In this document: one piece after another, positions 24,542-33,069 of the stretch
How the letters are laid out: every line of letters begins with the position of its first letter
Position numbering within the stretch: the stretch's first letter is position 1
From: JBGRQA01 sp041725895
GTDB taxonomy: Bacteria > Bacteroidota > Bacteroidia > Bacteroidales > Marinifilaceae
Reading direction: 5' to 3'
Assembly: GCA_041725895.1 (NCBI GenBank)
Contig: JBGRQA010000022.1
Location: 37,293-101,292 of the forward strand
Length of the DNA stretch: 64,000 bases
Position numbers and translations under genes: made by a program
Notes under the pieces: model-generated
Databases searched by the model: none
The model's input: only the letters and a program-made list of their open reading frames with translations
What the model was told of the DNA's origin: nothing

Positions 24542-25792
24542 ATGAAAATCACAAAAGGATTGCATATCAAGGGGAAAATGATGCTGGTACTTCTCTTTTT
24601 CAGCCTGTTCGCTTTTGGTAGTCTTGTTTTTACTTTTATCAAAAGCAGCCGGATCGATAGGGAGAACGTTCAGATTATCGAAGTTGGAGAGAAAGTGAAA
24701 ATTGATGTACTTCAGGCCCGAATTATACTGGACGAGTACAAATTGGAGAGAGATACCACCCTGTACCCAGAAATCTTCGCCAACTTTACCCTGGCCCGGA
24801 AAAATATTGAGAGTTTGGAGCAAATGATTCATCTTGCCGACAAAAAAGTGGTGGATGACCTCCATCAACGTCTAATAAAAAACGTGTCCCAAATTCTTGA
24901 CAAGATCAATACCCTGGAAAACCTTATCAAAGCTCAAAACCAGGTAGACGACCGAATGATTCTGGAAGCCTACCATCAATTTACCCGGAGTTTCAATGCC
25001 TTCGAATTGGCCCTTCACGATTACGTGAGCGACCGTAATGCCAACTTCGGAAAAACCGTTTATTTCCTACTAATTGCCTCCTTCCTGATTCTCCTGGTCT
25101 GCCTGCTGATCATTGCCAACCTTGTGAACGCCCTGCTTCGTGCAGAACGCATCGTGATTCGCAAAACCGTAGAAATTGAGCAGAAGGAACGTCACCGCAT
25201 TTCGCGCGAACTGCACGACGGTTTGGGAGCCCTCCTTTCCAGTATCGGTATCTACGCCAATATACTGGATCGGGAAACCAAGGACAACCAGGAGGTCAAC
25301 GAGAAACTGAAGGAAATTCGAAGCCTCTCCAACAGCGCCCTGCAAACTGTTCAGGAAATCATCAACAACCTGAATCCCTCGGTACTTTCAAAGCACGGTT
25401 TGGCCATTTCCCTCGAAAAATTGTGCGAAAGAATGAATCAATTGGGAAAAGTTACATTTCGACTGAATACCGCCAACTACAATATTATACTGCCCCAGGG
25501 AACCAAGGTAATTCTCTATCGCGTTTGCACCGAACTGATCAACAACACCCTGAAACACTCCCAGGCAAGTGCAGCCCATATTAAGCTGTACAATAAAAAG
25601 AATACCATTTTCCTGAACTACGCCGACAACGGGATTGGTTTCGATTCAAGCAATAAAGAATTACAGGAAGGTGAAAAGATGGGCTTACGAAACCTCCGAA
25701 GCCGGATAGATGCCCTGGGTGGCCACTGTAAAATAGAAAGTGCACCCAATCAAGGCATCAATATTTCCGTTCAAATTAACTGTATCCCTTAA
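24542..25792 (+). CDS. membrane sensor histidine kinase, NarX/DesK (HisKA_3) type
   Basis: A 416-residue inner-membrane kinase. TM1 is at residues about 13-33 and TM2 about 172-194; between them lies a roughly 135-residue, helix-rich periplasmic sensor resembling four-helix-bundle sensors. The dimerisation/phosphoacceptor motif is 'ISRELHDGLGALLSSIG', with H225. The ATPase has 'ELINNTLKHSQASAAHI' (N box), 'YADNGIGFD' (G1), and 'GLRNLRSRIDALGG' (G2). This sub-type pairs with LuxR/NarL regulators, and such a regulator follows 11 nt downstream. The signal is unknown. The upstream universal-stress genes suggest, but do not show, a stress input. The ATG was chosen because the promoter overlaps any longer reading. 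Confidence 0.93.
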   Translation: MKITKGLHIKGKMMLVLLFFSLFAFGSLVFTFIKSSRIDRENVQIIEVGEKVKIDVLQARIILDEYKLERDTTLYPEIFANFTLARKNIESLEQMIHLADKKVVDDLHQRLIKNVSQILDKINTLENLIKAQNQVDDRMILEAYHQFTRSFNAFELALHDYVSDRNANFGKTVYFLLIASFLILLVCLLIIANLVNALLRAERIVIRKTVEIEQKERHRISRELHDGLGALLSSIGIYANILDRETKDNQEVNEKLKEIRSLSNSALQTVQEIINNLNPSVLSKHGLAISLEKLCERMNQLGKVTFRLNTANYNIILPQGTKVILYRVCTELINNTLKHSQASAAHIKLYNKKNTIFLNYADNGIGFDSSNKELQEGEKMGLRNLRSRIDALGGHCKIESAPNQGINISVQINCIP

Positions 25793-25803
25793 AATTACAA
25801 CAA

Positions 25804-26457
25804 ATGCATACGATATCTGTTATCCTGGTTGATGATCACAAAATATTCAGAGATGGATTCCGTTTCCTGCTCGACCGTTTGAACTATGTAAGGGTGATTG
25901 GTGAAGCATCCAATGGAAAAGAGTTTCTGGATCTTCTGGAAAAGGAACGTCCCGATATCATTTTCATGGACATTAACATGCCACAACTGGATGGTATTGA
26001 GGCCACCAAGCAAGGACTGGAAAAATACCCTGATTTAAAAATCATTGCCCTCACCACTTTTCTGGACGAGGAGTACCTGGATCAAATGCTACTGGCCGGC
26101 GTGGAAGGCTACATGCTAAAGAACTCCGACTTTGAAGCCTTCGAAAAAGCAATTCAAAAAGTCTCCGAAGGAGGCAATTATTTTTCGGACGAAATCATCG
26201 CCCTTCTGTCCAGTAATCTCAATAAACAGCGCAAGCGAAAAGTTCAACCGCAGAACCATCCGGATTTTACGGAACGGGAAAAAGAGATTCTGGAATTGAT
26301 TTGCCAGGGATTCAGCAACAAGCAAATTGCCGATATCACTTTTCTGAGTCCAAAATCCATCGAAAAATACAAAAGCTCCCTTTTTCTGAAAACCGAAACG
26401 GTGAATACAGTCAATTTGGTGCTGTATGCCATAAAAAAAGAGCTGGTGCAACTCTGA
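25804..26457 (+). CDS. LuxR/NarL-family response regulator
   Basis: A 217-residue regulator. The receiver domain (about 3-122) has the acidic pair D10-D11, the phosphoacceptor D56 in 'IIFMDINMPQLDG', T85/T86 in 'IALTTF', and a lysine in 'GYMLKNSD'. The LuxR-type helix-turn-helix (about 152-213) reads 'FTEREKEILELICQGFSNKQIADITFLSPKSIEKYKSSL' by position 156-194. It is the partner of the HisKA_3 kinase 11 nt upstream. Target genes are not visible; the neighbouring tandem universal-stress genes are candidates by proximity only. Confidence 0.94.
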   Translation: MHTISVILVDDHKIFRDGFRFLLDRLNYVRVIGEASNGKEFLDLLEKERPDIIFMDINMPQLDGIEATKQGLEKYPDLKIIALTTFLDEEYLDQMLLAGVEGYMLKNSDFEAFEKAIQKVSEGGNYFSDEIIALLSSNLNKQRKRKVQPQNHPDFTEREKEILELICQGFSNKQIADITFLSPKSIEKYKSSLFLKTETVNTVNLVLYAIKKELVQL

Positions 26458-26472
26458 TAAAGTAATAAAAAT

Positions 26473-26504
26473 CCCCCTGGCGTCCATTACGAACCTCCAG
26501 GGGG
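26473..26504. terminator. GC-rich terminator hairpin after the two-component operon
   Basis: CCCCCTGG/CCAGGGGG stem with a 16-nt loop, 15 nt after the regulator stop. The U-rich side (ATTTTTATT) is on the minus strand, so it may terminate better in that direction. Confidence 0.65.
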
Positions 26505-26618
26505 CGTCTAGTCAGGCATCACAATTAATTTAACATACAATAAATATAAAATCAACTAACCAGACTTTGATCTACTTTTAACCATCTTGCTATTATTACT
26601 AACCAACATAGCCAAATT

Positions 26619-26684
26619 AAAAAAAACCTGGTGGTCAATTCTCCACTTCACCAAATCTCAAACGCAACAGGGTCAACCACCAGG
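26619..26684 (-). terminator. terminator of the DUF6261-like gene
   Basis: On the minus strand CCTGGTGGT (26684-26676) pairs with ACCACCAGG (26635-26627), followed by eight Ts. The loop is long (about 40 nt). Confidence 0.6.
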
Positions 26685-26700
26685 CACCAAGCATAAGTTA

Positions 26701-27441
26701 TCAAACCTCAACGTTCACTTCCTCTTTGTGATTCTGCAGGCGGGTACGACGCGCCTTTGCCGTACTCATAAACTGCTCCACCTGCTCATTAAACCTCCGT
26801 GCAATGCTTTGGTACTCCTCGTTAGGAGTTAACTCATTCATCACCTCCATGTATTTAAATAGCAGCTCTATTTCTTTCCGCAACTCCTTGCAGGCATCAA
26901 TGGCATTCACTTCAAACTGTTCTGCATTCATGTCATCGCGGGCCTTGGCAGCCATTTCAAAATCCTTTTGAGCCGTTTTCACCCTGCTCACCCATTCACC
27001 AGCATTCAAAACAGTTACCGCTTCCTTTGCATGAGGAAGATTCTCAAAATCCTTAATCAAATTCTCCAACCGGGCCGTTTCACGCGTATAGCTTTCAGAC
27101 TGAATGGACCAACCATATTTGCGGATGATATCCAGCAATAGGTCCGAAGCCTGCTTCCACTGATCGTTTTGCCGATAATTGCAAGCCTGCAGGTAGTAGC
27201 GTAACCCGAGGAATTCGGCATCCCTGCGGCTGTCCGCCATTCCCAGATTCAAGGTCAGCATCTTACTGTCCGACTTATTCATGGCCTTATCCAGCACCAT
27301 ATACTTCTCGCGAATCCTACGCTCCCACTCCTGCAGTTTCAATGTTTCCAGATCGAGAGGCTCCAGAATTCCCAAAATTCGTTGCGTAAAAGTGTAATGT
27401 TCATCAGCACGCATTAGGCTGAAATTAATAGGATGTATCAT
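26701..27441 (-). CDS. DUF6261-like helical protein
   Basis: A 246-residue soluble, mostly helical protein resembling the DUF6261 family of Bacteroidota (my recollection of the pattern, not a search). The N-terminus 'INFSLMRADEHYTFTQRIL' and 'DSRRDAEFLGLRYYLQACNY' (about 70-90) are characteristic; heptad-like Lys/Glu-rich helices fill the rest, ending in 'ARRTRLQNHKEEVNVEV'. No catalytic motif, signal peptide or membrane segment. The long leader upstream contains a nested hairpin at 27543-27582. The gene stands alone, followed by its own terminator. Function unknown. Confidence 0.7.
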   Translation of the reverse strand: MIHPINFSLMRADEHYTFTQRILGILEPLDLETLKLQEWERRIREKYMVLDKAMNKSDSKMLTLNLGMADSRRDAEFLGLRYYLQACNYRQNDQWKQASDLLLDIIRKYGWSIQSESYTRETARLENLIKDFENLPHAKEAVTVLNAGEWVSRVKTAQKDFEMAAKARDDMNAEQFEVNAIDACKELRKEIELLFKYMEVMNELTPNEEYQSIARRFNEQVEQFMSTAKARRTRLQNHKEEVNVEV

Positions 27442-27542
27442 TTTAATTGCTTTTAATTCCCTTGATCAATTATAGTATGTGAGTAGAACAACCTTCCAGG
27501 AATTGGAATACAAAGTCATTTTTTGGTGAGCAGAGGGCTAAT

Positions 27543-27582
27543 CAACCCATCTGAAAGGAGAAGCTCCTGAACAGATGGGTTG
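27543..27582. other. nested inverted repeat upstream of the DUF6261-like gene
   Basis: CAACCCATCTG (27543-27553) pairs with CAGATGGGTTG (27572-27582). Inside it AGGAG and CTCCT (27557-27569) form a second stem. It lies 100 nt upstream of the 27441 start. It could be a 5'-leader structure that hides a Shine-Dalgarno-like AGGAG, or a terminator. Confidence 0.5.
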
Positions 27583-28163
27583 CGAGTAATGTATCAATCC
27601 TTTATTTATTCACAATTAAATTTAACACATCATAACGAATTAATCAATTTTTTTTTCAATATATAATAACTTTTATTTCAAGAATTCAGCACTTTACCAT
27701 AAACACTGGGATTCTGATCCTATTTTTTTCAGATACCGATTTTCCCCTCAGCAATTTCGTTCAACTTACAGCAAACCGACTCCTCAAAACGAATTCCCAA
27801 AACGAAAATCGACAGCAGAACTATTTTTACCGCACAAACAAAATACCAGAACATAGAACACTGTATAGCAACACAATACACAGCAATAGAATCATCTTCC
27901 GGATACAGAATTCAAGTTCTTTTCCAAACGTACGATTCAAATTTTCAGATATGACCAATTATCCCGTTGGAATAGATAACCACCTCACCCCATCCCTGAC
28001 GAAAGGGAATCCTCCATCGAAACAGAGCGGAAAACGATGAAATCAATTAAAGGAAATATCAATTTTAATTCAATTTGCCTGTTTACATAGTATTACATTA
28101 CCAAACCGGGTATGCAATCATCAAAAAGCAAAGCATCAGCCCCTTTCCTATCCTCATTCATCC
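27583..28163. other. gene-free AT-rich region
   Basis: No coding frame, RNA gene or repeat that I can support. It borders the 41-bp repeat array on its right. Confidence 0.5.
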
Positions 28164-28525
28164 CATTCGGCCGACGATTCGCTTAAACCACCCTTCTGTC
28201 AAACAATTCGGCCAACGATTGGCCTGAACCAACCTCCGGTCGAACCATTCTGCCAACGATTCGCCTGAACCGACCCCCGATCAAACCATTCGGCCAACGA
28301 TTGGCTTGAACCGACCTCCAATCAAACCATTCGGCCAACGATTCTCCTGAACCAACCTCCAGTCAAACCATTCAGCCGACGATTCGCCTGAACCGACCTC
28401 CAGACAAACCATTCGGCCAACAATTCGCCTGAACCGACTTCCGGTCAAACCATTCGGCCAACGATTGGCCTGAACCAACCTCCAGTCAGACAATTCGGCC
28501 GACGATTCGCTTTAATCGACTAAGG
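28164..28525. repeat. array of nine 41-bp tandem repeats
   Basis: The 'attcgg'-type core recurs at 28165, 28206, 28247, 28288, 28329, 28370, 28411, 28452 and 28493, exactly every 41 bp, with no spacers. Each unit has the core TTCGGCCAACGATT, then GCCTGAACC and GACCTCC with scattered substitutions. In some units the core is a perfect GGCCAA-CGA-TTGGCC inverted repeat; in others one arm base is changed. Because 41 is not a multiple of three, a minus-strand open frame through it merely reads the repeat in three frames and is not a gene. Confidence 0.92.
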
Positions 28526-28689
28526 TTAAGACCAAGATCCTTGTCCTTTTTCTACAATTAAGCTACTGTCAGAAAAATCGACGCAGGGATGGCTTCTTCA
28601 GCCTCAAAGCATAAATAAAAAGCAGAAAAAAAAGGGTACACTAATGGATGTTTTGTTAAATTTACAAAACCATTTTCAAAAAACACAGC

Positions 28690-28860
28690 ATGGAACTACT
28701 CTACCTTTGGATTGAAGACTACAAGAACATTAAGACGCAGGGATTTAACTTTTCGACGAAGCATTGGTTTGATTTTTAATACGAAGAAGACGAAAATGGC
28801 AAAGATATAGATAGTACCCTTCACCATGAAGAACGTAATCATTTCTTTGTTGTTAAGTGA
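28690..28860 (+). pseudogene. decayed N-terminus of an AAA-family ATPase gene
   Basis: ATG 28690 opens 'MELLYLWIEDYKNIKTQGFN', the typical start of a family of Bacteroidota AAA/SMC-like ATPases (beta-strand, then 'xDYKNI..QGFNFS'). A TAA follows after 29 codons (28777-28779), and the same frame goes on with 'YEEDENGKDIDST' to a TGA at 28858-28860. The Walker A region that should follow is missing. Such ATPases often belong to defence modules. This stub sits just upstream of the AlbA_2 gene and suggests that the locus has hosted more than one accessory system. Confidence 0.65.
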
Positions 28861-29033
28861 AAATGGAAAACAGTTAAACTTTTTATTCTGGTATTATGTA
28901 ATAATCCTTTTTTTTTACCATTGATTGACTATAAGCGGAGTAAGCTCAAAACTTCCTTGGCTTCTATATATAACGTCTCATTTCTTTAATTGAGTTCTTC
29001 AATTTCAACACCCAAATTTACACCAACATTTTT

Positions 29034-30008
29034 ATGCAATTTTCTAAACTAATATTTAATAAGGATCTATACGATCTAACTATCGATGACATTCTGGAGT
29101 TTTTTAGCTCAGAACAAGAAGAAAGCTCTATTTTAGAGTTTAAAGCTGGTAAGGTGGAAGTGAATGATATTCACCGTGAGGTCAGTGCCTTCCTTAATAC
29201 TGAAGGTGGCTTACTTATTATTGGTGCTCCCAAAGAGGAAGAAATACCTAAAGGCAAGAACAAGGTTAAGGTATGTAAAGGCGATCCCATGCCATCTACC
29301 AGAATTAAGAATCAAGATAATTTGATGAGAAGTATCTCAAGTAATATCTCCCCTGCTCCAACCAAAATTAGAGCAAAGGAGATTCCTTTCAAAGAAGGCA
29401 ATATTTACATTTTAGAAATACCTCAGAGTGTCACTCCTCCTCATCAGGTTAGCAATGAAGGTAAATACTACATTAGACTTGAAAGAGATTCAAAACCAGC
29501 CCCCCATGGAATTGTAGAGGCCTTATTTTTCAAAAGACAGAAACCAGACCTTGATGTAGCCTTTAATATTTCAAATGAGCATAAAACAATTAATAGAACG
29601 ATATTTATTGACTTCCTCTTCTCTAATGACTCTTATGTGACTGCAGAAAACATAAACTACATTATAACTATTGGTGGCGTAAAGGAAATAAAAAGTACCA
29701 ATAATGTACATTCAGAACCAGAGTTGAAAAATGATATATTAAGACAACAAAGTAATCATACAAACTTTATTCTTGTCAAGGGAATAGACATGCCTGTGAC
29801 ATTTGAACTAGAACTTAAAGATGACTTTTGCATCATAGAATGTACTTTCTTTTGTAAAGACACATTTGCAGAGAGAAAAATATGCATTCTTAATCTAAAA
29901 GATGATATTGAATTTACACACACTTATAACTCAAAGAAATCAAACAACAATAATACTCCAGAGGAGCTTTATGATCATTACATTAAACTAAGACAACAGC
30001 AATCCTAA
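29034..30008 (+). CDS. AlbA_2 (Schlafen-like) domain protein
   Basis: A 324-residue soluble protein. Residues about 15-165 form an AlbA_2/Schlafen-type nucleic-acid-binding domain: 'SSILEFKAGK' (31-40, with E35 and K37 of the family's E-F-K signature), 'HREVSAFLNTEGGLLIIGA' (47-65), and 'YILEIPQS...YYIRLERDSKPAP'. The C-terminal part (165-324) is beta-rich, has no recognised domain, and ends in an Asn-rich linker and short helix. AlbA_2 proteins act as DNA/RNA-binding regulators or, in Schlafens, as tRNA nucleases; which applies is unknown. Codons are more AT-rich than in neighbours, consistent with transfer. A gene with a TIR/deoxyribosyltransferase-like domain follows 150 nt later, so a two-gene defence module is proposed. 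Confidence 0.8.
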   Translation: MQFSKLIFNKDLYDLTIDDILEFFSSEQEESSILEFKAGKVEVNDIHREVSAFLNTEGGLLIIGAPKEEEIPKGKNKVKVCKGDPMPSTRIKNQDNLMRSISSNISPAPTKIRAKEIPFKEGNIYILEIPQSVTPPHQVSNEGKYYIRLERDSKPAPHGIVEALFFKRQKPDLDVAFNISNEHKTINRTIFIDFLFSNDSYVTAENINYIITIGGVKEIKSTNNVHSEPELKNDILRQQSNHTNFILVKGIDMPVTFELELKDDFCIIECTFFCKDTFAERKICILNLKDDIEFTHTYNSKKSNNNNTPEELYDHYIKLRQQQS

Positions 30009-30158
30009 CCTCAGGACACATAGTAGAGCACCATACCAATTAGAAAGTTCAGAAATACCTTTTAAGCTTAAAAGATAACAATTCTCTTCTAAGCTTGTAT
30101 TATTCATAAAAACCAAATTATTTTAAACAATACTATATCTAAGGAATTCTAACACATC

Positions 30159-30965
30159 ATGACTGAAAAAGAAAAGACTTGCTTTGTAATAATGCCCATC
30201 TCAGACCAAGAAAGCTATGATAAGGAACATTTTACTCGAGTGTATAAGCATATCATTAAACCAGCATGTGAAAAGGCTGGTTTTACCCCAATAAGAGCCG
30301 ATGAACAAGCTAATACCAATTATATTGTACTTGATATCATCAAAAAGATTTTGGAGTCTGATATGGTAATCTGTGACCTTAGTGCCAAAAACCCTAATGT
30401 GATGTATGAGCTAGGCATTAGACAAGCCTTTAATAAAAAAGCCCTATTGATAAAGGATATAAAAACTGATTTTATATTTGACATACAAGGCCTGAGAACC
30501 CTTAATTATGATGAAAGCTTAAGAGTTGACACTGTAATATCAGATGTGAACAGGATAACTAAAGGCCTGAATGAGACTTATGATGCAAATGAAAAAGAAG
30601 TTAATTCATTAGTCCAAATGCTATCCATATCTCCAGCATCAATATCTGATAAGATAGAATTATCTAAAGACACCACACTCATATTAAATGCAATAAACAG
30701 TCTAAAGGAGAGAGTTTCCGTTGTTGAAAAAGGAGTTGGGAAAGTCTCTAATTTCAAAGTAATTGGGAAAAGCAAGAGGGGTAGAATGTTTGATTTAGGT
30801 GGTGTATATGTAGAAGAAGGGACTTTATTGACCAATGGCCAAAATATTGCTGGAGAACTTTTGAGAATAAATGACAATGGAATATTACTTTTAAATGGGG
30901 ACTATAGGTTTGAAGTAAAAAAAGGTTCATCTGATTATAATGCTATATTGTCCAACTTGGAATAA
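30159..30965 (+). CDS. TIR/nucleoside 2-deoxyribosyltransferase-like domain protein
   Basis: A 268-residue protein. Residues about 5-125 are a Rossmann-like domain of the nucleoside 2-deoxyribosyltransferase/TIR-like group: 'CFVIMPIS' (8-15), 'IIKPACEKAGFTPIRADE', 'ILESDMVICDLSAKNPNVMYELGIRQA' (64-90 by position), with candidate catalytic E84 and D73. Relatives cleave or modify nucleotides such as NAD+ in phage defence. A coiled linker with 'LNAINSLKERVSVVEKG' (about 170-190) leads to a small beta-rich C-terminal domain (about 195-268). It follows the AlbA_2 gene, shares its AT-rich composition, and may be co-transcribed. NADase activity is inference; a regulatory nucleotide-sensing role is equally possible. 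Confidence 0.75.
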   Translation: MTEKEKTCFVIMPISDQESYDKEHFTRVYKHIIKPACEKAGFTPIRADEQANTNYIVLDIIKKILESDMVICDLSAKNPNVMYELGIRQAFNKKALLIKDIKTDFIFDIQGLRTLNYDESLRVDTVISDVNRITKGLNETYDANEKEVNSLVQMLSISPASISDKIELSKDTTLILNAINSLKERVSVVEKGVGKVSNFKVIGKSKRGRMFDLGGVYVEEGTLLTNGQNIAGELLRINDNGILLLNGDYRFEVKKGSSDYNAILSNLE

Positions 30966-30986
30966 GGGAGAATCAAGGGGGATATT

Positions 30987-31313
30987 ATGGGAGATATCAC
31001 CACATTTCACTTTCCAGATTACTTTTGGAGGAAAAGTCCCTATTTTGTCGCTTTTTACAGACAAAACACTTCACAGCCCCTAACATGTAGCTTTTCAGAA
31101 GATTACTTAACTTTCTATATTGGAACCTTTTTGGTGCTTCTTTCGCTTGCTTTAACTTTGGGAAATTATTTATCTTTTGTTCCGGGCAAATTCTATGTTC
31201 TCTATTTTGCTTCCCTTTCGGTTGGTAGTGGGCTCATGCTAACGAGTCGGAAGCAACTGGTTCAAAAGAAATCTATGCTATTTCAAAACCGGAAGAAAAT
31301 CCAGAAATTGTAA
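30987..31313 (+). CDS. possible small two-helix membrane protein
   Basis: A 108-codon frame beginning 21 nt after the TIR-like gene, preceded by AAGGGGG six nt before ATG, a stronger ribosome-binding site than most here. Two hydrophobic stretches (residues about 42-60 and 67-86) predict a hairpin membrane protein with a basic C-terminal tail. No family is recognised. It could be a membrane effector of the putative module or a chance frame in an accessory region. The 240 nt after it, up to the MutS-like gene, hold nothing I recognise. Confidence 0.35.
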   Translation: MGDITTFHFPDYFWRKSPYFVAFYRQNTSQPLTCSFSEDYLTFYIGTFLVLLSLALTLGNYLSFVPGKFYVLYFASLSVGSGLMLTSRKQLVQKKSMLFQNRKKIQKL

Positions 31314-31561
31314 CTGATATTACACAGCATACCCAGAAGCCATACCTATAGTGATCGGCTGGTTTCTGGGGGTTTGCTGGGCTTGACACTGGAAGTGGAC
31401 GGCACAGTTTTGCATTTGATAATTCCTGCAAAAGGTTGTAATTTGCATTAATAATTCAGTTGTTAAGAAAGCTTAAAAGTGGTACACTATTGAACCGGAT
31501 GGTTCGAAATTCTGTTAAATTCACGCTTCGTCTGTAACCATAAGACCCTAACTTGAACAAT

Positions 31562-32914
31562 ATGACAGAACACAACCTCCAATACGACCTTCAAACCCTG
31601 AAGGATCTGAATCTCTCCCCCTACCACAGTGAGGGGAAAGCCATTTTCGAGCTGTTTACCCAATCGCAAACCCTGGGCGGGCAAAATTGCCTGCAGTATC
31701 TGTTAAAGTATCCCTCAACCGATGCAGAATGGATTCGCAAACGACAGGATTCCATCCGCTACCTGCAGAATCACCCCATACCCTTCCCTTTTCCCCTGGC
31801 CGAACTGGATCATATCGAATACTACCTCAAAACCGACATCAATCCCGTTTCCAGCGGCAATCGTTTGGGAAGATGGGCCCAGGGAATGAGCTACCGGCTG
31901 AATGATTTCGGCTCCCACCATTTTCTGCAGGAGGGCTTGAAACAATTGGCAAGCATTGTTCAGGGTCTGGATCAGTTAATTGACCATTTGATTCCCAAAC
32001 AACTTCCCGGGGAGCTAAAAGCCATTATGAATCAACTGGCCGACACCCTGCAAACTCAAATTGGAACGGAACTTTGTGCAATACGCCCCAATCGCATGAC
32101 TCTGCAACAGGTTTACCGCCTGGATCAAATGGTACGACAGGAATTTACCGGAGACATCCGCAAAATTCTCAACGAAATCTATCATTTGGATGCTCTGCAA
32201 ACCCTGGCCAATCAAACCAAGGCAATGTGCTGGAATTTCCCCGAAGTGATGGATGGGGAACATTCTTTTCTGCAAATTGAAGGTCTTTTCCATCCCCAGT
32301 TGGAGAATGCAGTACCCAATGATTTTAATCTGGGCGATAGCAAGCATCTACTCTTTTTAACCGGCCCCAATATGGCTGGAAAAACCACTTTTCTGAAAGC
32401 GTTGGGGATTTCGGTTTACCTGGCTCAGTTGGGTCTCCCAGTTCCGGCCAATAATATGCGCCTCACTCCTTTTCAAACTCTTATAACGAGTATTCATACC
32501 CGCGACCGACTGGATAAGGGCTACAGTTTCTTCTTTAGTGAAGTGCAAAGGGTGAAAGATGCCGCCAATACATTGAAGAAAGGTTCGAATGTTCTGCTAA
32601 TTTTCGACGAACTATTCAAGGGAACCAATGTTGAGGATGCTTACGAGGCTTCGAGACGAATAATTTCAGGTTTCGCCAGCCATCGTAACAATTTGTTTGT
32701 GCTCTCCTCCCATTTGCTGGAATTGGCTCCCCAATTGCAAGATATAAAAGGGGTAACTTTTCAGCATTTCGAATCCGCAGTTGAAAACGGGCAACCGGTA
32801 TTTACTTACAAAATGGCAAAAGGAGTTTCAACGCAACGCCTGGGGCTTCTGATCCTAAAAAATGAAGGAGTTTTGGAGATTTTGGAAAACAAACAGGTGG
32901 TATCAGACTACTAG
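31562..32914 (+). CDS. short MutS-family ATPase without mismatch-recognition domain
   Basis: A 450-residue DNA-binding ATPase with the MutS core and clamp-like helices (about 1-245) and domain V ATPase (about 250-445). Walker A is 'LTGPNMAGKTTFLKA', Walker B 'LLIFDELFKGTNVEDA', with 'LSSHLLELA' as the H-loop. Domains I/II, which read mismatches in MutS, are absent and there is no Smr nuclease as in MutS2, so it resembles the MutS-related orphan family of Bacteroidota. A role in recombination or DNA structure handling is possible. I start at ATG 31562; the TTG at 31553 would add three residues. It has host-like codon use, unlike the AT-rich genes to its left. Confidence 0.88.
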   Translation: MTEHNLQYDLQTLKDLNLSPYHSEGKAIFELFTQSQTLGGQNCLQYLLKYPSTDAEWIRKRQDSIRYLQNHPIPFPFPLAELDHIEYYLKTDINPVSSGNRLGRWAQGMSYRLNDFGSHHFLQEGLKQLASIVQGLDQLIDHLIPKQLPGELKAIMNQLADTLQTQIGTELCAIRPNRMTLQQVYRLDQMVRQEFTGDIRKILNEIYHLDALQTLANQTKAMCWNFPEVMDGEHSFLQIEGLFHPQLENAVPNDFNLGDSKHLLFLTGPNMAGKTTFLKALGISVYLAQLGLPVPANNMRLTPFQTLITSIHTRDRLDKGYSFFFSEVQRVKDAANTLKKGSNVLLIFDELFKGTNVEDAYEASRRIISGFASHRNNLFVLSSHLLELAPQLQDIKGVTFQHFESAVENGQPVFTYKMAKGVSTQRLGLLILKNEGVLEILENKQVVSDY

Positions 32915-33001
32915 CAGCAGAAAATACAGTCTCGTTCTTAAATAAACGGAGCCACTAAAACCTTATAAGATACATTAAGTTTATAACAATCCTACAATAA
33001 A

Positions 33002-33041
33002 GCTTTGCCAGCTCCCTGGTAAAATCGGAAACTGGCAAAGC
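33002..33041 (-). terminator. terminator of the PLP decarboxylase gene
   Basis: GCTTTGCCAG/CTGGCAAAGC, a perfect 10-bp stem with a 20-nt loop, 28 nt past the minus-strand stop, followed by TTTATTG. It also lies after the plus-strand MutS-like gene and may serve both. Confidence 0.7.
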
Positions 33042-33069
33042 AAAACAAACCTAATTATCAACAAAAAAA

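Noticed and set aside
28281..28493. 70-codon minus-strand open frame in the 41-bp array
   Set aside because: It is only the repeat read in three successive frames; the period is not a multiple of three and codon use is meaningless.
28164..28525. 41-bp array as a CRISPR
   Set aside because: Units are contiguous with no unique spacers and there is no cas gene in the window.
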